A stretch of 64,000 nt of DNA, from contig NZ_CP033381.1 of the NCBI RefSeq assembly GCF_016865255.1, positions 4,588,001-4,652,000 on the forward strand, given 5' to 3'. The notes under the pieces were generated by a model. It searched no databases and was not told the DNA's origin. It saw only the letters and a list, made by a program, of their open reading frames with translations. The first letter of the stretch is position 1. Every line of letters starts with the position of its first letter. Of this stretch, positions 37,738 through 47,202 are shown in pieces. The stretch comes from Methylomonas sp. LW13. Lineage in GTDB: Bacteria > Pseudomonadota > Gammaproteobacteria > Methylococcales > Methylomonadaceae. The position numbers and the translations under genes are program-made.

Positions 37738-38499
37738 CTGGCCGCTTGTCAGAAGCCGCTTGCATGTTCCTTCGTTATCTTTACCGAGAACGCTAATTGC
37801 AGTTGCGCAACTAACGCTTCAACCCTTCCAGCCATCCGAAACCATTCCTCGTGTGATTCGTCACATACGCCTTGGTAGGCCAATTCGCCAAGCTCTTCAT
37901 GAACCAATTCAACTTGAGTGTCTTGGAACCGGCCAAATTTACGGTCCTCACGAACCTTGCTGATTAATTCAAAGATTGGCACAAGCGTTTGGACTCCCAT
38001 ACCGCTCCCGCCAGGATAGAAGTTGGAGCTCAAGCCCTGCAACATGGCTTCCAGTTCACTTAAGGTATTTGTGAATGCTTTTACAGCGAGTTGTTTATCG
38101 CGCTTACGCCACCAGATTCCCTTTGCCTCTTTTTCGATTGCCTGATGGCATGCGTACAGCCCGCGGATTGAATTCTCCAACTGAGGGCGAATATTATCCT
38201 CATGAAGGTAACGATCAAGTCGCGCCCAGAGAGCGTTTACCTGATCAAGTTCTCCGACGTCACATTTCCGCACATCTGTGAGAATGTGTTGGCGTTCGAG
38301 GCCTAAAGCGTTAACTGCTGCCCGCGCCGATTCCAAGTATAAAAGAACACGTTTCGTGACGTCTGGACTGTCCTGGGCTTTTTTAACAACCTCGGCTATG
38401 TCTTGCCCCAATTCCAGCAGGGATTTGCTCACTGTTATGGCGGTACCAACATCCATCGCTAACCTCCTAGAGGATTTTTGTCCGGATCATGGGCGCTAA
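37675..38499 (-). mobile_element. Solitary integron gene cassette (candidate)
   Basis: The unit runs from TTAGCG (after the G at 38500, minus strand) through the single hypothetical gene to the G of the attC R' box at 37675, about 825 bp. If the ends are joined as in a free cassette, the reconstituted R' is GTTAGCG. Its first six bases pair with R'' GGCTAAC (GTTAGC with GCTAAC), whereas the present R' (GTTGAAT) pairs at only three. This is what site-specific insertion of a cassette into a foreign GTT site would give. No integrase gene is in the window. Confidence 0.65.
37749..38456 (-). CDS. Hypothetical helical protein in an integron-type cassette
   Basis: A 235-residue protein with AGGAGG eight bases before the ATG. 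It is predicted mostly alpha-helical and charged, with heptad-like stretches (ITVSKSLLELGQDIAEVVKK near the N-terminus, AITVSKS- and LEAMLQGL-type segments later). It has no signal peptide or membrane helix. Three Cys are scattered. I do not recognise a family. Like most cassette proteins it is a singleton in context. The coding frame is intact from the cassette start to 11 bases before attC, so it is probably functional. Confidence 0.75.
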   Translation of the reverse strand: MDVGTAITVSKSLLELGQDIAEVVKKAQDSPDVTKRVLLYLESARAAVNALGLERQHILTDVRKCDVGELDQVNALWARLDRYLHEDNIRPQLENSIRGLYACHQAIEKEAKGIWWRKRDKQLAVKAFTNTLSELEAMLQGLSSNFYPGGSGMGVQTLVPIFELISKVREDRKFGRFQDTQVELVHEELGELAYQGVCDESHEEWFRMAGRVEALVAQLQLAFSVKITKEHASGF

Positions 38500-38500
38500 C

Positions 38501-38817
38501 TAGTTATTAGATAGTTTCTGAACATCTACCATGAAACCTGCGCCGCTACAATAAGTTTGTGATCAGCAAGGATTTTCCTTTCTGTATATCATCCAAACTA
38601 CACCGATAGTTGTTTTAGAGGTTGTTATGTTTCCGTGTCCAGTCGGACGATCAATGAAGCGAAGCCATCGGGCAATGTGCCAATTTGCCGTCATTCCTCC
38701 AAGACTGCTCTGTGGCCGGTTCCCGCCTCTCAAATATTCCATTTCAACAAATCGCTTAAATACTTTAATGCTCGAAATCCTCCGATTCGAATTCAAAACC
38801 CTCCCACCTCACTAAAC
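38501..38817. other. Intergenic region after the cassette
   Basis: About 320 bases between the cassette edge and the end of the eCIS cluster. Frames on both strands (38563-38796 minus, 38635-39027 plus) overlap each other and show no recognisable product. No terminator hairpin was found for the cluster. Confidence 0.35.
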
Positions 38818-39783
38818 TCAACTCACCAACAACATCTTCCGCGCCTTAACCCCGTAGGCATCATCCGGCAAATCGGCCAGTTGCCGCAGCAATTGCGCGC
38901 CGGATTCCTGTTCGCCGTTTTGTTGCAAAGCCAAACCCAAATAAAACCGATATTTGCTGGATGCGCGCGCAGCCTCGTTTATCGACTCCAGCTGTTCCAA
39001 AGCCGCCGCCGTATGCTGGCCGGATAACAACACCACCGCCAAATCCAAGCGCGAGTCGTCATCGTCCGGGTTATGCGCTAGTAGATGCTCGAACTGGGCG
39101 ATGGCGACATCGCGGTTACCCAGACTCAGATTCACCAAGGCAAGATGCCGCAAGGCATTGCTGTCGTCCGGATTCAGCGCCAGCGCGGTTTCCAACGCAT
39201 CGCGGGCGCTGCCCAGATCGTTACGCAGGAAACAGGTAATACCCAGTTGCGCCCAGGCTTCTTGATGTTTGCTGTCTAATGCCAAAGCTTGTTGATAGTG
39301 CTGCAAGGCTTCCGGCAGCCGTTGCTGAGCGGCCACGGCGATGCCCAGACGAGTATGCAGCTGCGGCGCGTTGGGTTGCAGTTTCAAGGCTCGGATCGCC
39401 GCATATTCTCCGCCCTGAAAGTCGCCCAATAGCACTCTAATCCGTGCCAGATTATCCCATGCCATGACGCTATCCGGATCGCAAGCGGTAGCCTGCTCCA
39501 AATGCGCCAAACCCTCGCCGGCACGACCGGTATTCACCAACACCTGACCAAGATTGCAATGCGCCATCGCCATATTCGGCTTCAGGCGCAACGCGGTACG
39601 CAAATGCACCAAGGCCTCCGGCCACTCTTGCCGCTGCGCTAGCACGAACCCGAGATTGTTATGCGCGCTGGCATTGTCAGCGTCCAATTCCAGCGCCGCC
39701 CGATATAAGCGCGCTGCCTCGGTCAGGTTACCTGACTGATGGGCTATCACGCCTTCTCTGAGCAAATCGTTAAGCGCATTCAT
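38818..39783 (-). CDS. TPR-repeat protein at the end of the eCIS cluster
   Basis: A 321-residue protein made of about eight tetratricopeptide repeats. Examples are LYRAALELDADNASAHNNLG, LRTALRLKPNMAMAHCNLGQ and LETALALNPDDSNALRHLAL, each with the W/L-G-Y-A-P pattern. It has no signal peptide. TPR arrays bind other proteins; here the gene overlaps the DUF4157 toxin gene by one base (TGATG), so it may be a chaperone, adaptor or immunity-like partner for that cargo. The partner is inferred from coupling only. Confidence 0.88.
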   Translation of the reverse strand: MNALNDLLREGVIAHQSGNLTEAARLYRAALELDADNASAHNNLGFVLAQRQEWPEALVHLRTALRLKPNMAMAHCNLGQVLVNTGRAGEGLAHLEQATACDPDSVMAWDNLARIRVLLGDFQGGEYAAIRALKLQPNAPQLHTRLGIAVAAQQRLPEALQHYQQALALDSKHQEAWAQLGITCFLRNDLGSARDALETALALNPDDSNALRHLALVNLSLGNRDVAIAQFEHLLAHNPDDDDSRLDLAVVLLSGQHTAAALEQLESINEAARASSKYRFYLGLALQQNGEQESGAQLLRQLADLPDDAYGVKARKMLLVS

Positions 39784-42700
39784 CAGGCTATCCTGGCAAT
39801 CAAACCACTCAAAATGTCGCCCGGCGAAATGTCCGGCACCTCGAACTGCACGTCATCCAGCGATACATCGAAGGGTTGTCCTTCGTGATAATGCACCGGC
39901 AGGCTGATACCAAACTTGTAATCCGAACCAAATTGATACGAAGCCAGTTGCCAACGCTGATCGTACACGCTGAAGCCCAATGCAGTCACGGCTACGTAAC
40001 CGGAAATATCAAAGGTAAAGCTGGGTTGCGCGGACACCGCCAGCTTGGCAGTCAAATCCAGACCGGTGGCCGGCGTCCAATCCACATGCACGCCAGCCTC
40101 GGCCGCACCCTCAATACCCAGTTTGCCGCCTATCTCCAGGCCGCCGGTGGCGCTGGCGCCGGTAATGCCCAGACCGATACCGGCCCGCACCGCCAAGCGC
40201 AACCCAGCATCCGCCGGAACTTTAAGATGCGCATCGCCGGTAATTTTGGTGTTTTCTTCATGCTCTGGATTGTAGGTCAAGCCGATTTTCAATTGATCCA
40301 GGCTGCCGGGGCCAATGCCTGCCGTCGCACTGAGATTGCCGCCCACTTCCGCGACGATACCCGGCACAATCGGCACTTGCGTGGCAACGGCAAACAGCGA
40401 TTTGTTGATCTCCTTGCGCGGAAAGATCTCCAACGAACTGGGTAAACCCAATTCGCCGGACACGGTAATCTCGCCTTTCTCGTCCAATGTCAATCCAACA
40501 GTCGCTTTCAACCACGGCGCGGCGGTGACATCGACCGTGCCGCTGCCCCACACCTTGATCGGTTCGGCCTCGCCGCCACCTTCACCGACCACGGCTTTGG
40601 CATTCAAATCGATATTACCGGCCAGCATGCTGCGTTTGTAATTGGCCGTGAGTTTGCCATTCAATAAGCCATCTTTATAATCCAGTTTGATTTTGGCGCT
40701 GGCGTCCAATCCGCTCAAATCGGGCTCAAGCTCACCGCCGCCGCCCAAAGACCAGACATCGCCCTTCCGATCAGCAGCAATGTTCAGCTTGCCGCCCTTG
40801 ATGCGTGGAACGGTGTCGGACAGCGTTGCCTCGCCGCCCAGGCTGATATTGCCGGTATCGTCGGCATGCGCGGACAGTTTGGCGCCTTTAAAGCCGGGCA
40901 CGGAAACCTCGGCATCGCCGGCAAAATCGATGGCTTTTTTGGCATCGTCGTAAGCTAGGGTAAAACTGGCTTTTTTGATGCCTTTCAATGCGCCCGGCTT
41001 CAGGCCCAGCGTCCCGGAGGCTTTAATGCCTTTGGCGCTGTCATAGTCGATACGCCCCGCACCGGTGAACAGCTGTTTATCAAATTCCAGCTGGCCGGCC
41101 ATCGCAAAGCCCCCGGCGGTGGCACTGCCCTCCAAAGAGCCTTTAGCTAGTTCGCCAATGTGAAACTCCACCAAGCCGGCGGCGGCAATCGGCGTGGCCG
41201 CGCCGGCACTCAGCGTCAGCGAACTGCTATCCAATTGGATAGGCCCTTTCATATCGAACTCGTCGGTAGAAAAGGTTTTTGAAAACACCAGATCGCCGCC
41301 CACCAACGCCACGTCAACCGTCGTGCCGGCCAACAAAGGAATACCGTCGATGGTTAAGACGCCGCCGCCGACGATATTGGCGCTGGCATCCATATCGGCG
41401 TTATTCAGCGCAATCGGGCTCAAAGTCTTGGCTTTAAAAGCGTTGCGATAAGCATCTGCTACCTGGCCGGGAGGAATATGGCATAGCGTCGGCGCACCGC
41501 TGCTGACAAAATTTAGTGTCGTGTTCTGCGCATCGACTTTTTTGGTTTTGGGCATGGTCAGCGTCACCGTACCGCTACCGGCGCTGCGGTTGAAGGTTCC
41601 GCCAACCACCGACATGCCGCCCCAATTACCGGCGTCGAAGGTTTCGCTGCCGGGGTCGCCCTTCAAGGCGCTAACAAACAACACCCCGGCACCGGGACGC
41701 GGCAGCAGCCGCAATTTATCGTTGGCAAACAGATCGGGCGCATTGGATTTGGTGGCTTTTTCCAGAGGCTTCATGTGTTCCATCTTCGTGACGCGGTCCG
41801 CCTGCCAACAGATGCCCGGATTGCCGCCGACGGCCCCCTCGAATTTCACTTCGTCGAAAATCAGCTTATCCTGATAGCTGGTTTTGATCGCGTCCAGTGC
41901 CGCTGAGGCCGGATCTTTGGCGGCGGTAGCCGGTGCTGCACCGCCTCCCGCGGCAGGGACCGGAGTAGGCGCCGCGGCATTCGCAGTCGGTGCCGGTGCA
42001 GCGCCAGGGGCTGCTTTGCCGCGTCCCGGCAGCGGTTTGGAGAGGTTTTCCGGCAAGTCGCCACCACCTTCCACTTCGGGTGGAATGGCCGCGCGTATCG
42101 CTTTATCGATGGCATTTTTAATCTTGCTGCCCGAACTGCGATTGGCGCTGGCATCCAGTAATTGGAAGTTTTCCAGCTTGTCCGCATCGCCGCCCAATTG
42201 CAGTTCCAGAATATGATCGACATCGAACAGATGTGGCGCGCCCTGGCTATTCCACCACGGCAGAATAGCCTGCTCGCGGATGTCGCTTTCGGAGCCGATC
42301 AGATAGCCTTGGCCGCCACCCCCGGCTTTCAGCTTCAAGGCATATTGCGTGCTGGCACCGTTGGTATCCGGCAAAGTGTTATCGCTGCCGAGGTAGGGTT
42401 TTAAATCCCAGCCGCCGGACGACGGTTTGATCTGCTTTTTCCAGTCGTCAATCTGGTTGGTGCGCTCGTCGGCTTGCGGTAATTTCCAATTGGTCAGCCT
42501 GCCGTATTTGGCGCTGAATTTCTCCTGCATGCCCGGTTTTTGCGGCAAAGTCAGCAGGGGCACATGCAATTCCCCACCCTTCAGCGTACCTTTACCGGCA
42601 CTTTTGGCACCGCCCGCGGCCGGAGCGGCAGCAGGTGCCACCGGCGGCGCGCGCATCACGCGCTGCACCCCGCCGCTTTGTTGCACCACATGGCTCAACT

Positions 42701-43604
42701 CATGCGCCAGCAGTTCGCGTCCGGCGTCGGCTTCCGGCGCAAACTCGCCGGGCGCGAAGTAAACATCGTTACCAACGGTAAAGGCGCGAGCATTGAGTTG
42801 CTTGCACAGATCCGCCGCTTCGGCATCGTTATGAATGGTCACCCCGGCAAAATCCGCACCAAGCTGTTGCTCCATTTCGCGCCGGATACTTTCCGGCAAC
42901 GGCGCTCCCTTACCCCGGCTTTCCTCGATTCGCGCCTCCACCGACTGCTCGACTGTGTTTGCCGACGCGGCTGATTCGGTATCGTCAGGCTGCTCTGCTT
43001 GTTCGGCGGCAGCCCTGTGCAGGCGGGTTTGGGCGACCGTTTGCTCCTCATCCGCCGGTTTGGATTTACGTAACAAACGGGCGGCAGTCGTTTGCTGTTC
43101 GTCTGTTTTTTCGGGTCCTGCGGCCTTACGAAATAGCCGGGCAGACTTGGGGTTTTCTTCTTCCTTGGTTTTACGACTCAGACGTTTGAGCTGATCTTCT
43201 TTTTTGTCCTCGGTTTCCACAGAGCGCTGCGCGGCTGGGTTTTTCTTTTCCTCATCCGGCTTTTTCGCCCGGCGCACCGGTTTTTGCTCCTCTTCCGGCT
43301 TGGCTGCATCCGCCACAGCCCGGTTCAGCCGCCGCAACAAGCGCTGAGCACTCGGCACCGGCTTGCTGGAAATCATCTCCTTGTCTTCCTTCACCCCCGG
43401 CTGATCGCCGGATTTTTTAGCGCGGCTGACTTCCTGCGCCACTTGGTCGGCTTCCTTTTCTTCGGGGTCATGCGGCTGGCTGACGGCCATCTTGCGTTGC
43501 AGATACGCCGGTTTGCGCTGTTTTTTCTCTTCATTGGGTTTGGGCGGCGCACTGGTTTTGCGCTGCGGCTGCTTTTTACGGAGTTTGGAGGCCAGGGTTG
43601 CCAT
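39783..43604 (-). CDS. eCIS-associated DUF4157 protein with HNH-like motif (candidate cargo toxin)
   Basis: A 1273-residue protein. Residues 1-235 are Lys/Glu/Arg-rich and disordered, with repeated (A)RL(L/F)RK motifs (SARLFRK, AARLLRKSK, QTRLHRA). The DUF4157 domain lies near 245-315, with YFAPGEFAPEADAGRELLAH leading to HELSHVVQQSGG (metalloprotease-type HExxH). Around 440-500 comes an HNH-like block: VDHILELQLGGDADKLENFQ, then NRSSGSKI. From about 600 to the end the protein is rich in Gly/Leu/Lys beta-strand repeats (LTLDEKGEITVSGELGLP), like an elongated beta-scaffold. DUF4157 marks proteins carried or used by eCIS particles. It sits just behind the AAA+ ATPase gene. A nuclease-type cargo toxin is the likeliest reading. 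Confidence 0.85.
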   Translation of the reverse strand: MATLASKLRKKQPQRKTSAPPKPNEEKKQRKPAYLQRKMAVSQPHDPEEKEADQVAQEVSRAKKSGDQPGVKEDKEMISSKPVPSAQRLLRRLNRAVADAAKPEEEQKPVRRAKKPDEEKKNPAAQRSVETEDKKEDQLKRLSRKTKEEENPKSARLFRKAAGPEKTDEQQTTAARLLRKSKPADEEQTVAQTRLHRAAAEQAEQPDDTESAASANTVEQSVEARIEESRGKGAPLPESIRREMEQQLGADFAGVTIHNDAEAADLCKQLNARAFTVGNDVYFAPGEFAPEADAGRELLAHELSHVVQQSGGVQRVMRAPPVAPAAAPAAGGAKSAGKGTLKGGELHVPLLTLPQKPGMQEKFSAKYGRLTNWKLPQADERTNQIDDWKKQIKPSSGGWDLKPYLGSDNTLPDTNGASTQYALKLKAGGGGQGYLIGSESDIREQAILPWWNSQGAPHLFDVDHILELQLGGDADKLENFQLLDASANRSSGSKIKNAIDKAIRAAIPPEVEGGGDLPENLSKPLPGRGKAAPGAAPAPTANAAAPTPVPAAGGGAAPATAAKDPASAALDAIKTSYQDKLIFDEVKFEGAVGGNPGICWQADRVTKMEHMKPLEKATKSNAPDLFANDKLRLLPRPGAGVLFVSALKGDPGSETFDAGNWGGMSVVGGTFNRSAGSGTVTLTMPKTKKVDAQNTTLNFVSSGAPTLCHIPPGQVADAYRNAFKAKTLSPIALNNADMDASANIVGGGVLTIDGIPLLAGTTVDVALVGGDLVFSKTFSTDEFDMKGPIQLDSSSLTLSAGAATPIAAAGLVEFHIGELAKGSLEGSATAGGFAMAGQLEFDKQLFTGAGRIDYDSAKGIKASGTLGLKPGALKGIKKASFTLAYDDAKKAIDFAGDAEVSVPGFKGAKLSAHADDTGNISLGGEATLSDTVPRIKGGKLNIAADRKGDVWSLGGGGELEPDLSGLDASAKIKLDYKDGLLNGKLTANYKRSMLAGNIDLNAKAVVGEGGGEAEPIKVWGSGTVDVTAAPWLKATVGLTLDEKGEITVSGELGLPSSLEIFPRKEINKSLFAVATQVPIVPGIVAEVGGNLSATAGIGPGSLDQLKIGLTYNPEHEENTKITGDAHLKVPADAGLRLAVRAGIGLGITGASATGGLEIGGKLGIEGAAEAGVHVDWTPATGLDLTAKLAVSAQPSFTFDISGYVAVTALGFSVYDQRWQLASYQFGSDYKFGISLPVHYHEGQPFDVSLDDVQFEVPDISPGDILSGLIARIA

Positions 43605-43607
43605 AAG

Positions 43608-45587
43608 CTAACTCCTTAACTGTTTTAACTGCGCCGGCGGATTGCGGCCCAGTTTTTGATATTCGCGCTGTAAAGCCGACAATAAGGTCTCAATGCCGAT
43701 AGGCTGATCCGCCGGACTGCAACCGGCAGCGGTCAACACCACATTCCGAATCTGGCCGCCGCTGATGTCGCAATAGCTAGCCAGCGTTTTGCATAAATCG
43801 TCGCTGGGGCTGCGTTGACCGAAATGGCTGCGCCATAAATCCAGGCGCTCCTGAAACCCCGGCATGGGAAAATCCACAATCGCATCCAACCGGCGAGTAA
43901 AAGCATTATCGATACGCTCGCGGCTGTTGGTGGTCAGAATCGTGATGCCGGGGTGGTTTTCGATGCGGGTTAATAAAAAGTTGGTGAGCATATTGGCGTA
44001 ACGTTCGCCACTTTGCTGGGCCTCGGTGCGCCGACCAAATAAAGAATCGGCTTCGTCGAACAGTAGGATGGCATCGGCGGCGGCAGCCAGATCCAACAAA
44101 AGGCCCAGATTTTTCTCGGATTCGCCGACATATTTGTTCATGATCGCCGCCAAGTCCACACAGTACAGCGGCGCGCCCAGCGCGGTCGCGACATAACTGG
44201 CGGCCAGGGTTTTGCCGGTGCCGCTGTCGCCAACGAATAAGGCCCGCAGGCCGGCATTGCGCGAGGCTTGCAAGGTTACGCCCAAAGCTTCCCACAACGA
44301 TTCGCGGCTGTGCGCGCGGGCGATGAAATCGTGCAGGTATTGCTCCACCAGCGGCGGAAATACCACCGCTTCGCGTTCGACGCGCCGCCGCACCGGCTCG
44401 GCTAGCAAGCGCAAGCGTTCCGCCCCCAAATCGCGGCGGGCTTGGGCAATGTGTTCGGCATTCAATACGCTGCGGCTTTGTTCTGCGCGCAGCACCGCAT
44501 TGCGCGCCACTTTCTGGATCACCGGACCGCTCAGCAAGGCACTGGCGGCACGGCGGGCCAATTCCGGATCGGCGAGGTAACGCGCCCAAAGCTGGCGGCG
44601 CTCGGCTTCGTCGGGCACGCCCATTTCCAATTCCAACAAATCCTGGCCGGATACCGCATCGGTCATACCCAGCACAATCACATGGGCGATATTGGGTTGT
44701 ATCGCCGGCAACTGCCAGCTTTCGCCGGCCGCGACCTGCACCTTGATGACCGGCAGCCAGCCGGCCAGTTGGCAGGCCAGCGGTAAGGCCAGCTGCTGTT
44801 GCCACAAATCACTCGGCACTTCGATGGCCGTTAATCCCAACAAACCGGCCAGCTCGGCGGCCAAGGCCCGCCGGCCGCAACCGCTGTTGCCGCGTATCGC
44901 CAAGCCGCGCACTTCGCCTTTCGCCAATAAGGTCGCCAAATGCGGCAATTGTTTGCGGATACGTTGCGGCAGCAATTCCCGGTCAGTCAACGCAACCACT
45001 CGGCATCCCGGCCAAATCGTCGGCCGGCCGCACAATACCGACCACAAGGCCGGCTCGATGCGCAATGGCCGGAGCGACAGCGGCCCCGATCCTTCCAGTA
45101 ATAACACCTGCTGTTGCACCAACGGCGTAGCATGCAAATCCAGCGCATCCAGTGTGCCGGCACCGAATAATTCGTCCAGCATCGTTAGCGCCAGATGCGC
45201 GGCGAGGCGGTTGCCGGGATTGGGCGCTTGCAATTCGCTGAGCGTCAGGGTCACCAGATAGTCGGTCTCGGCGCTGCCAACTACGGCCAACAAAAAGGCT
45301 TGCGGCAGATCGATCTGTTGTTCGCGCAACCAATGCCCAAATGGGCCGGGCAATGCATGCAACTGGGCCACTGCGTGTTCGCGCATTTGTATCCAGCTCG
45401 GCAGCACTTCCACGTTTAACAGCCGGGCGGCTTGTTGCCGCAATTGCTCTGACAGTTCGGTGTCGCCCGGCATCATCCGCTCCCAGAACTCTGCCAAACC
45501 GACCCGCACCAAGGCCGCCAACGGTTGCTGCCGGTTAGGTGCTTGCAGATTTAGCGATTCGGCCAAGGGCTGCGGCGGCTTAGTCAT
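43608..45587 (-). CDS. AAA+ ATPase of the eCIS cluster (Afp15/PVC15-like)
   Basis: A 659-residue protein starting at ATG 45587. An upstream extension in the same frame to 45953 is antisense noise overlapping the neighbour. The C-terminal AAA+ module has Walker A VGDSGTGKTLAASYVATALG (about 450-470), Walker B AILLFDEADSLFGRR (about 505-515) and the arginine finger region RIDNAFTRRLDAIVDFPMPG. A second, weaker P-loop-like site (RGNSGCGRRALAAELAGLLG) lies near residue 240. ATPases of this type are a hallmark of Afp/PVC-like eCIS clusters, where they are thought to help assembly or cargo loading. It overlaps the preceding gene by 8 bases. Confidence 0.93.
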   Translation of the reverse strand: MTKPPQPLAESLNLQAPNRQQPLAALVRVGLAEFWERMMPGDTELSEQLRQQAARLLNVEVLPSWIQMREHAVAQLHALPGPFGHWLREQQIDLPQAFLLAVVGSAETDYLVTLTLSELQAPNPGNRLAAHLALTMLDELFGAGTLDALDLHATPLVQQQVLLLEGSGPLSLRPLRIEPALWSVLCGRPTIWPGCRVVALTDRELLPQRIRKQLPHLATLLAKGEVRGLAIRGNSGCGRRALAAELAGLLGLTAIEVPSDLWQQQLALPLACQLAGWLPVIKVQVAAGESWQLPAIQPNIAHVIVLGMTDAVSGQDLLELEMGVPDEAERRQLWARYLADPELARRAASALLSGPVIQKVARNAVLRAEQSRSVLNAEHIAQARRDLGAERLRLLAEPVRRRVEREAVVFPPLVEQYLHDFIARAHSRESLWEALGVTLQASRNAGLRALFVGDSGTGKTLAASYVATALGAPLYCVDLAAIMNKYVGESEKNLGLLLDLAAAADAILLFDEADSLFGRRTEAQQSGERYANMLTNFLLTRIENHPGITILTTNSRERIDNAFTRRLDAIVDFPMPGFQERLDLWRSHFGQRSPSDDLCKTLASYCDISGGQIRNVVLTAAGCSPADQPIGIETLLSALQREYQKLGRNPPAQLKQLRS

Positions 45588-47193
45588 AATGAAAACCCAC
45601 GACTCGGCCCAGCCACGGCAGCCAGCCCGGATTGATGTCCAACCCGGCCAGGCGTACCGGCAATCGGATCGCAGACATCGGCGCGTACAAATCGATATGA
45701 CTGGGGCTGTAGTGAATTTGCCCGGTGAGCGCCAACAACTCAGGCTGCCAAACCCCGGTCTTGCCATACCAGCGCTGGGCCAAATCCAACACCTGTTCGC
45801 GGGCTGGTAGCGGCGGCAATCGGCCCAGTTCGCCGCTATCGTCCAGGCCCAATTGCCGCGCGATGAAATCGACCAGCGCATCGTCCTCTTGCAATTGCAA
45901 CTCTTGCCCAAGCCGGTACAACCAGCCCCAGCCGCTAGGCAAGGTTTCGGCATGCTCCAGCATCAAGCAGCGCATTTCAGGCCGGTTGAGGATATTCAAT
46001 AAATACAGCAAGCCGCCTTGCCGGGTATGGAATCCCGCAAACTCCAGGTCTGCGCTGGCCGGCTCTGGAGAAGAGCCCTGGGCAAGCGCCTTGGCAGGAA
46101 AAGAAGAGTCGGCTAACGATAGGCTTTCAGCCATCGGCGTTTGCCGGGATTGCCGAATATAGTTGCCATCATGCTCGGCAAGGGGCTTTTGCGGTAATGG
46201 CGCCGGTATCTGCCGCTCGGTGTCGGCATCCAGTTTCGGATTGGCCTCGCCGTCTGTTTGCGCTCGGGCTTGATGGACTTGGTTAAGCGGCTGCGCTTGC
46301 AAAGGGGGTTTTACTTGCCGGGGATGGATCTGTTCCTTCGCGCATACCGGCTTGGGCTTGGGCTCACCACTCGTCTGCGCTTTTTTGGCGTTCAGCATAG
46401 CCGCAAAACAGGCGGATAGAACAGCCTGCAGCCTAGCCGGCTGTTGTTGCAACAACAATGGCGCCAAGTCTTGGCCGATCAGCAATAAGGCCAATTGATA
46501 ACGGCCGTCGGCGACATCCAGTTCTTGCAATAGCGGTCGCCAATACGCCAGCAATCCGGGCCTAGGCGTCAGTTGCTCAGCCCAAGTCTGCTGACTGGCG
46601 GCTAAAGGGGTTTGCCGGTCTGCGTTATCGATTTCAGAACCAAGCACCTCGGCGATTTCCAAAACAGACGGCAAGCGAAAACCACTCATTCCGGCCAGTT
46701 CAACCGCCAATTGCCGGCCATCGCTGTCTGTCAGACTCAAGCAGACGGCAGCTAATTTTTCTCGTTGCGCTAAACGGGCACAAACCGACGGTAGCAAATC
46801 CAGATGTTCGGACACTATCCCGGATATGGCCCGCGACACCGGCAAATCAAACCAATGCGCCCAGCGTCGCCAATACCAATGCAAGCCGGCGCGGCCGCGC
46901 AGCAGATCCGTCAGCAAAGCCGCCAATAGCTCGGCCAGGCTGGCGAAGCGCATCAGCTGTTCGGGATGATTGCCGGAATTTAAGTGTTGCCGGGTTTGCT
47001 CGAGCAACTGCCTGGGCAGTTGCCGCGCCGTACCGCTGACTTGCAGGCGGCGGATAAACACCCAGTTATCCTGCCCGGCTTGCGGCCAATCCGCACTTTG
47101 CAAACTGTCGCGCACGCTTTCAGCCGCCCGTTGCTGCCCGGCCCGGACGGTCAGACGGTGTATCGCAACAGTATCGGCGGCCAGCTTGGTCAT
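45580..47193 (-). CDS. eCIS-cluster protein of unknown function
   Basis: A 537-residue protein without signal peptide or clear membrane helix. The N-terminal part (IHRLTVRAGQQRAAESVRDS) and the Leu/Gln-rich middle are not recognised. A Pro/Gln/Lys-rich linker lies at about 250-350. The C-terminus IHYSPSHIDLYAPMSAIRLP followed by VRLAGLDINPGWLPWLGRVV resembles the ends of unknown proteins found next to the ATPase in other eCIS clusters, from memory of such loci. Overlap with the ATPase start indicates coupling. A baseplate or assembly role is possible. Confidence 0.6.
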   Translation of the reverse strand: MTKLAADTVAIHRLTVRAGQQRAAESVRDSLQSADWPQAGQDNWVFIRRLQVSGTARQLPRQLLEQTRQHLNSGNHPEQLMRFASLAELLAALLTDLLRGRAGLHWYWRRWAHWFDLPVSRAISGIVSEHLDLLPSVCARLAQREKLAAVCLSLTDSDGRQLAVELAGMSGFRLPSVLEIAEVLGSEIDNADRQTPLAASQQTWAEQLTPRPGLLAYWRPLLQELDVADGRYQLALLLIGQDLAPLLLQQQPARLQAVLSACFAAMLNAKKAQTSGEPKPKPVCAKEQIHPRQVKPPLQAQPLNQVHQARAQTDGEANPKLDADTERQIPAPLPQKPLAEHDGNYIRQSRQTPMAESLSLADSSFPAKALAQGSSPEPASADLEFAGFHTRQGGLLYLLNILNRPEMRCLMLEHAETLPSGWGWLYRLGQELQLQEDDALVDFIARQLGLDDSGELGRLPPLPAREQVLDLAQRWYGKTGVWQPELLALTGQIHYSPSHIDLYAPMSAIRLPVRLAGLDINPGWLPWLGRVVGFHYD

Positions 47194-47202
47194 AACGGCA
47201 AT

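Noticed and set aside
45588-45953. N-terminal extension of the ATPase frame
   Set aside because: It overlaps the end of the 537-residue protein gene in another frame, has no family similarity and is Trp/Arg-rich like a shadow frame.
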